The position numbers were made by a program, and so were the translations under genes. Below are positions 14,488 to 20,158 of a stretch of DNA of 20,158 nt, in pieces (within the stretch, counting starts at the first letter, position 1; each line of letters starts with the position of its first letter). The stretch is from JAURVT01 sp049059935 (lineage in GTDB: Bacteria; Actinomycetota; Actinomycetes; Propionibacteriales; Nocardioidaceae). Under the pieces are notes generated by a model that saw only the letters and a program-made list of their open reading frames with translations, did no database searches and had not been told where the DNA came from. Location: NCBI RefSeq assembly GCF_049059935.1, contig NZ_JBMGQR010000077.1, forward strand, positions 1-20,158. The letters are read 5' to 3'.

Positions 14488-14519
14488 GCGGCGGGTGGGA
14501 CCGGGGCCCCACCCGCCGC
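14488..14519. terminator. Bidirectional terminator between DUF418 gene and inositol operon
   Basis: GCGGCGGGTGGG (14488-14499) and CCCACCCGCCGC (14508-14519) are perfect 12-base arms on an 8-base loop. It begins 5 bases after the DUF418 stop and ends 7 bases before the stop of mmsA on the other strand, so it closes both convergent units. Confidence 0.88.
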
Positions 14520-14525
14520 GGGCGG

Positions 14526-16019
<1,494 letters not shown>

Positions 16020-16048
16020 GGGTTCCTCCTCAGGAACACAGGCGCTGC

Positions 16049-16966
16049 TCAGGCCTGCTGGGTGCCGATCTCGACGTGGTTGCCGCAGCCGGACAGGTAC
16101 GTGTGCGTGCGACGCGCGATCGGGAACGGGGTGTCGGGGTGGCACGGGTAGAGGTCCTGCTCGACGATCGCGTAGAGCTGGCGGTCGAGCTTCTCCACCT
16201 CGGTGATGACCTCGGACAGGTCGGGCACGCCCTGGGGCGGCTCGATCATGACGCCGAGCTTCACCGCGGCGGGGAACGTCAGGTCCTCGGCCTCGACCTT
16301 GGCGACGATGGCCGGGTCGACCTGCTTGAGGTGCAGGTAGCCGATGCGGTCGGGGTAGCGACGGATCAGGTCGATGTTGTCGCCGCCGTAGTACGAGACG
16401 TGGCCGGTGTCGAGGCACAGGTTCACGTAGCGCGGGTCGGTCTGCTCCAGGAAGCGCTCGATGTCCTTCTGGTAGCCCACGTGGCTGTCGGCGTGCGAGT
16501 GGAACTGCAGCTGCAGGCCGTACTCGTCGAGGATGCGGCGACCGAGCTCGTCGTGGCCGGAGGTGATGGCCTCCCAGCCCTCGGCGCCGAGCTCGCGGGG
16601 CTCGATGTCCTCGCCGGTCTTGTGGTCGCGGAACAGGTCGGGGATGACGACGATGTGCTCGCCGCCGACGGCCTTGGTCAGCGCGGCCACGTCGGTGACC
16701 TGCTTCCAGACCGCGTCCCAGGTGTTGGGGCGGTGCAGCGCGGAGAAGACGGTGCCGGCCGAGACCTTGAGCTGGTGCTGGTCGAGCTTGTCCTGCAGCT
16801 CGCTGGGGTCCTTGGGCAGGTAGCCGTAGGGGCCGAGCTCGATCCAGTCGTAGCCCGACGCGCGGACCTCGGTCAGGAAGCGGTCGGCGGTGGTCTGCTC
16901 GGGGTCGTCGGCGAACCAGACGCCCCAGGAGTCAGGAGCCGAGCCGATGATGATGCGTGCGTTCAC
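16049..16966 (-). CDS. iolE: Sugar phosphate isomerase/epimerase-fold protein, probable inosose dehydratase
   Basis: 305-residue TIM-barrel protein of the xylose-isomerase-like family. Opens with IIIGSAPDSWGVWFADD; has LGPYGYLP near residue 48 and FHSHADSHVG with His156 and His158. NLCLDTGHVSYYGGD (Asp186, His189) and IVEQDLYP (Glu270) supply the usual divalent-metal ligands. In context it most likely dehydrates 2-keto-myo-inositol to the dione used by IolD. Sequence alone does not exclude an IolH/IolI-type isomerase, so the symbol is provisional. The GTG start at 16966 has GGAGG 8 bases upstream and fits the family N-terminus; the open frame extends far upstream through iolD but that part is a shadow. 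Gaps of 29 bases separate it from iolD and from mmsA, consistent with one transcript. Confidence 0.8.
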   Translation of the reverse strand: MNARIIIGSAPDSWGVWFADDPEQTTADRFLTEVRASGYDWIELGPYGYLPKDPSELQDKLDQHQLKVSAGTVFSALHRPNTWDAVWKQVTDVAALTKAVGGEHIVVIPDLFRDHKTGEDIEPRELGAEGWEAITSGHDELGRRILDEYGLQLQFHSHADSHVGYQKDIERFLEQTDPRYVNLCLDTGHVSYYGGDNIDLIRRYPDRIGYLHLKQVDPAIVAKVEAEDLTFPAAVKLGVMIEPPQGVPDLSEVITEVEKLDRQLYAIVEQDLYPCHPDTPFPIARRTHTYLSGCGNHVEIGTQQA

Positions 16967-16995
16967 GATGAAGTCCTCCGGGTGCCTGTACGGCG

Positions 16996-18921
16996 TCAGT
17001 GGGTCGGGGTGGTCGGCGGGTCGAGGAAGAGGCGCTGGTCTGCCTTGTGCGTGTCGTAGACCTTGCGGGCCTGCTGGGTGGAGTCGAGCGTCGAGATCTC
17101 GCTGACGGGAACGTCCCACCAGGCCTGCGAGTCCGGCGCGCCGATGAGCGGGTCGGTCTCGACGTGCACGACGGTGCTGGTGGTCGAGGCCTTGGCGGCG
17201 CGGATCGCGTCGGCGAGCTCGTCGTTGGTGGCCACCTTGACCACCTCGACGCCGAGGCTGGCGGCGTTGGCGGCGAGGTCGACGGGCAGCAGGCCGCCGT
17301 CGAGGCGTCCGGTCTCGGACGAGCGAGCGCGGTACCGGGTGCCGAACCGCTGCGAGCCGAGCGACTCCGACAGCGAGCCGATGGACGCGAAGCCGTGGTT
17401 CTGCACCAGGACCACGATCACCTTGAGGTTCTCCTGCACCGCGGTGACGAGCTCGGTGGCCATCATCAGGTAGGAGCCGTCGCCGACCATGACGAAGACG
17501 TCGCGGTCGGGGCACGCCATGGCGACGCCGAGGCCGCCGGCGACCTCGTAGCCCATGCAGGAGTAGCCGTACTCGACGTGGTAGCCCTTGCTGTCGCGCG
17601 TGCGCCACAGCTTGTGCAGGTCGCCGGGCATCGAGCCGGCGGCGCAGACGACGACGTCGCGCGGGTCGGACAGCTCGTTGACCAGGCCGAGCACCTCGCC
17701 CTGGGTGAGCAGGCCGCCGGCGCCGTCCTGCGGCACCTCGGGGTGGTAGGTCGCGTCGACGGTGGCGTCCCAGGTGGCCTTCCAGGCGGCGGTGTCGCTG
17801 ACGACGTCCTCGCCCACGCGGAAGTCCTGCAGCGCCTGCGTGAGCGCGACGAGCGACTCGCGTGCGTCGGCGGTGATCGCCAGGCCGGACTGCTTGACCG
17901 AGTCGAGCGGCGCCACGTTGATGTTGACGAAGCGCACCCCCTCGGCCTTGAACGCGGTGCGGCTGGCGGTGGTGAAGTCCGAGTAGCGGGTGCCGATGCC
18001 GATGACGACGTCGGCGGTGGCCGCGTAGGCGTTCGCGGCCGTGGTGCCGGTGGAGCCGATCGCGCCGAGGCACTGCGGGTGCGCGTCGGGCAGCGTGCCC
18101 TTGCCGGCCTGGCTCTGACCCACGGGGATCCCGGTGGCCTCGCTGAACGCGGCGAGCGCGTCGGTGGCCTGGCTGTAGTGCACGCCGCCACCGGCGACGA
18201 CCAGCGGGCGGCTCGCCGACGCGATCAGCTCGGCCGCCTGCTCGACCAGCACCGTCTCGGGCACGGGACGCGCGACGTGCCACACCCGCTTGGCGAACAG
18301 CGCGACGGGCCAGTCGTGCGCCTCGGCCTGCACGTCCTGCGGGACGCAGACGGTGACGGTGCCGGTCTCGGACGGGTCGGTGAGCACCCGCATCGCGGCG
18401 AGCATCGCCGAGGGCAGCTGCTCGGGGCGCCAGATCCGGTCGAAGTAGCGCGACACGGGGCGGAAGCAGTCGTTGACGGTGACGTCGCCCGACTGCGGCA
18501 GCTCGAGCTCCTGCAGCAGCGGGGACGCGCTGCGGTCGGCGAACGTGTCGGCCGGCAGCAGCAGCACGGGCAGCCGGTTGATCGTCGCGAGCGCGGCGCC
18601 GGTGACCATGTTGGTGGCGCCGGGGCCGACGCTGGTGCTGACCGCGTAGGTCTGCAGACGGTCGCGCATGCGGGCGAACGCGGCGGCGGAGTGCACCATC
18701 GCCTGCTCGTTGCGACCGAGGACGTACGGCAGCGCGTCGGGCTCCTCGAGCTCGGCCTGCAGCAGCGCCTGGCCGAGGCCGGCGACGTTGCCGTGGCCGA
18801 AGATGCCGAAGCACCCGGCGAACAGCTTCTGCTCGTGGCCGTCGCGCTCGGAGTGCTGCGCGGCGAGGAATCGCACCATCGCCTGCGCGACGGTCAGCCG
18901 CACGGTGGTGGGCTCGGACAT
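16996..18921 (-). CDS. iolD: 3D-(3,5/4)-trihydroxycyclohexane-1,2-dione hydrolase
   Basis: Thiamine-diphosphate enzyme that opens the inositol-derived ring dione to 5-deoxy-D-glucuronate. 641 residues with the three-domain acetolactate-synthase-like layout. The N-terminal Pyr domain has the ThDP-activating glutamate in LGRNEQAMVHSAAAF and STSVGPGATNMVTGAAL. The central domain has PLVVAGGGVHYS, then IGIGTRYSDF. The PP domain has the ThDP/Mg motif VGDGSYLMMATELV, ending in QNHGFASI. A GTG at 18924 and an ATG at 18921 are both possible. I chose the ATG because AGGAGG then sits 6 bases away rather than 3. The stop of iolB overlaps this start, so translation is coupled. Confidence 0.93.
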   Translation of the reverse strand: MSEPTTVRLTVAQAMVRFLAAQHSERDGHEQKLFAGCFGIFGHGNVAGLGQALLQAELEEPDALPYVLGRNEQAMVHSAAAFARMRDRLQTYAVSTSVGPGATNMVTGAALATINRLPVLLLPADTFADRSASPLLQELELPQSGDVTVNDCFRPVSRYFDRIWRPEQLPSAMLAAMRVLTDPSETGTVTVCVPQDVQAEAHDWPVALFAKRVWHVARPVPETVLVEQAAELIASASRPLVVAGGGVHYSQATDALAAFSEATGIPVGQSQAGKGTLPDAHPQCLGAIGSTGTTAANAYAATADVVIGIGTRYSDFTTASRTAFKAEGVRFVNINVAPLDSVKQSGLAITADARESLVALTQALQDFRVGEDVVSDTAAWKATWDATVDATYHPEVPQDGAGGLLTQGEVLGLVNELSDPRDVVVCAAGSMPGDLHKLWRTRDSKGYHVEYGYSCMGYEVAGGLGVAMACPDRDVFVMVGDGSYLMMATELVTAVQENLKVIVVLVQNHGFASIGSLSESLGSQRFGTRYRARSSETGRLDGGLLPVDLAANAASLGVEVVKVATNDELADAIRAAKASTTSTVVHVETDPLIGAPDSQAWWDVPVSEISTLDSTQQARKVYDTHKADQRLFLDPPTTPTH

Positions 18922-19793
18922 CACTGGCCTCCTGCTGCGGGACGGACCCGCGGGTCGATCTCCTGGTCGGCCCAGGTGTCACGCACCCAGGTCTGGTCGG
19001 GGTGGTCGCTGATCTTCCAGGCGCGCTCGTCGTCCGGGCCCGCCATCACGTTCAGGTAGTACATGTCGTGGCCGGGTGCCGCGACGCACGGTCCGTGCCA
19101 GCCGAACGGCACGAGCGCGGTGTCGCGGTCGCGCACCTCGAGCAGCACGTCGATCTCGCCGGCGGGGCTGCTGCTGGTGCGGTGGAACCCGAAGCCGGGC
19201 TGACCGGCGGGGCCGGCGGCGATCTCGAAGTAGTAGATCTCCTCCAGGCACGACTCGTGCTCGGTCTTCTCGTCGTGCTTGTGCGCGGGGTAGCTCGACC
19301 AGTTGCCGCCGGGCGTGATCACCTCGCACGCGATGAGCGAGCCGGCCTCGAAGGCGTCGACGGTGCCGAAGTTGCGCACCTGGCGGCTGGCCTGCCCGGC
19401 GCCGCGCATCTCGACGGCGACGTCGGCGCGCGGGCCGTAGCGGAAGGGGAGGGCCTGGTCGGTGCGCGCACCGGTGAGCGCGAAGCGCCCGCCGGCGGCG
19501 GACGTCAGGGTGACGGCGCTGCGGATCGGCAGGTAGGCCACGTCGGTGGGACCGGCGAAGACGTCGGCGCGACCGTCGAGCTCGAAGGTCTCGTCGCCGA
19601 GCGTGACGCTGACGCCGCCGCTCAGCGGGACGACGAACATCTCCTCGCCACCGGTGTCGACGGTGCGCGAGGCGCCGGCGTCGAGGCTGAGCACGCGCAG
19701 GCTGGAGTGCTCCCAACCGGCCGACTCGGGCGTGACGATCAGGTCCCAGCCCTCGGAGGCGGAGGTGCCCGCAGGCAGGTACAGGTCGGTCAT
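18921..19793 (-). CDS. iolB: 5-deoxy-glucuronate isomerase
   Basis: Isomerises 5-deoxy-D-glucuronate to 2-deoxy-5-keto-D-gluconate, the IolC kinase substrate. 290 residues, a bicupin. The C-terminal cupin has metal ligands in PAHKHDEKTEHESCLEEIYY (His171, His173, Glu184/Glu185) and GWHGP/GHDMYYLNVMAG (His233, His242). The N-terminal cupin lacks such a set (EEMFVVPLSGG), as is usual. The ATG at 19793 is preceded by GGAGGGG about 9 bases upstream. It lies 16 bases after the aldolase gene and overlaps the start of iolD at its stop, so all three are in one transcript. Confidence 0.94.
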   Translation of the reverse strand: MTDLYLPAGTSASEGWDLIVTPESAGWEHSSLRVLSLDAGASRTVDTGGEEMFVVPLSGGVSVTLGDETFELDGRADVFAGPTDVAYLPIRSAVTLTSAAGGRFALTGARTDQALPFRYGPRADVAVEMRGAGQASRQVRNFGTVDAFEAGSLIACEVITPGGNWSSYPAHKHDEKTEHESCLEEIYYFEIAAGPAGQPGFGFHRTSSSPAGEIDVLLEVRDRDTALVPFGWHGPCVAAPGHDMYYLNVMAGPDDERAWKISDHPDQTWVRDTWADQEIDPRVRPAAGGQ

Positions 19794-19809
19794 GGCGGTG
19801 CTCCCCTCC

Positions 19810-20158
19810 TCAGTGGACGAGCGAGACGGCGGTGTCGACGGCGCCGGCGACGTCGTCGTCGGCCGGGAACAGCAGGGAGCGCCCCACCATCAGGCCGCGG
19901 ACGGGAGCGACGGCCAGGGCCTTGGACCACGAGGCGTAGACCTCGTCCGGCGAGCCGGTGGGGTCGCCGCCGAGCAGCAGCGTGGGGAGGTTCGTGGCCT
20001 CCATGACGCGCTCCATCTGGTCGACGACGGGCAGCTTCATCCAGGTGTAGGCGCTGGACCCGCCGATGCCCTGCGTGATCGCGATCGACTTGACGACGGC
20101 CTCGACGGACAGGTCGTTGACCACCTTGCCGTCGACGCGGCGCGACATGAACGGCTCG
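19810..20158 (-). CDS. Cgl0159-family (beta/alpha)8 aldolase-like protein, C-terminal part
   Basis: Minus-strand gene whose 5' end lies beyond the right edge; about 115 residues are visible. The segment EPFMSRRVDGKVVNDLS, then SIAITQGIGGSSAYTWMKLP, LLLGGDPTGSPDEVY and GLMVGRSLLFP, is characteristic of the Cgl0159 aldolase-like barrel family I associate with actinobacterial inositol clusters. GRSLLFP near the end matches the phosphate-binding end of class I aldolase barrels. It is likely the cleavage step for 2-deoxy-5-keto-gluconate-6-phosphate (the IolJ role) or a related aldolase; that role is inferred from context. An internal ATG at 20148 is not the start, because the similarity continues upstream of it. 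Confidence 0.75.
   Translation of the reverse strand, partial: EPFMSRRVDGKVVNDLSVEAVVKSIAITQGIGGSSAYTWMKLPVVDQMERVMEATNLPTLLLGGDPTGSPDEVYASWSKALAVAPVRGLMVGRSLLFPADDDVAGAVDTAVSLVH

Noticed and set aside
16967..18982. Upstream extension of the iolE-like frame through iolD, suggesting a fusion
   Set aside because: The extension is an R/A/P-rich shadow of iolD. The GTG at 16966 with GGAGG is the true start.
16999..19059. 686-codon plus-strand frame antisense to iolD
   Set aside because: Mirror of the iolD codon pattern; no promoter, no ribosome binding site and no domain.

Overview
The window is a gene-dense, very high-GC stretch with typical actinobacterial chromosomal content. The order purF, purM, a DUF3073 gene, valine dehydrogenase and bldC matches what I recall from Streptomyces. 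Together with many genes lacking a Shine-Dalgarno sequence, it points to an actinobacterium, plausibly of the Nocardioides/Aeromicrobium kind; the genus is inference. I see no insertion sequences, CRISPR arrays, integrases or phage genes.

Layout, left to right. (1) 1-202: start of an SRPBCC protein reading out of the left edge, divergent from a translationally coupled purF-purM purine pair. (2) 2846-4343: a palindrome, the small DUF3073 gene, a strong two-sided terminator and the convergent valine dehydrogenase gene. (3) 4510-6057: bldC, then a MerR regulator with a cobalamin-binding domain of the CarH/LitR type and a large inverted repeat over its promoter; each gene is followed by a hairpin. 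(4) 6088-7696: an Nramp manganese transporter gene behind a DtxR/MntR-like palindrome, a 60-residue orphan protein and tRNA-Phe(GAA) on the minus strand. (5) 7761-9738: a 14-helix-type MFS exporter divergent from an HxlR regulator. (6) 9774-12126: an ECF sigma factor, an O6-alkylguanine methyltransferase, AlkB and 3-methyladenine glycosylase I, tightly packed and partly overlapping. (7) 12197-14483: a small membrane protein, a YihX-like HAD hydrolase and a DUF418 membrane protein. (8) 14526 to the right edge, minus strand: a myo-inositol catabolic operon, transcribed as aldolase (partial), iolB, iolD, iolE-like, mmsA.

The most interesting part is 7761-12126. Three mechanistically different alkylation-repair enzymes (suicide methyl transfer, oxidative demethylation, base excision) follow an ECF sigma factor. 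The methyltransferase gene sits in the coupled downstream position that an anti-sigma factor usually occupies. Just upstream is an HxlR regulator with an N-terminal cysteine, paired with an efflux pump. I propose an alkylation/electrophile defence island in which the methyltransferase may double as sensor. The second point of interest is the CarH-like regulator and its operator. The third is a recurrent promoter layout (-10 hexamer, 6-7 bases, start codon) at eight genes, implying widespread leaderless transcripts.
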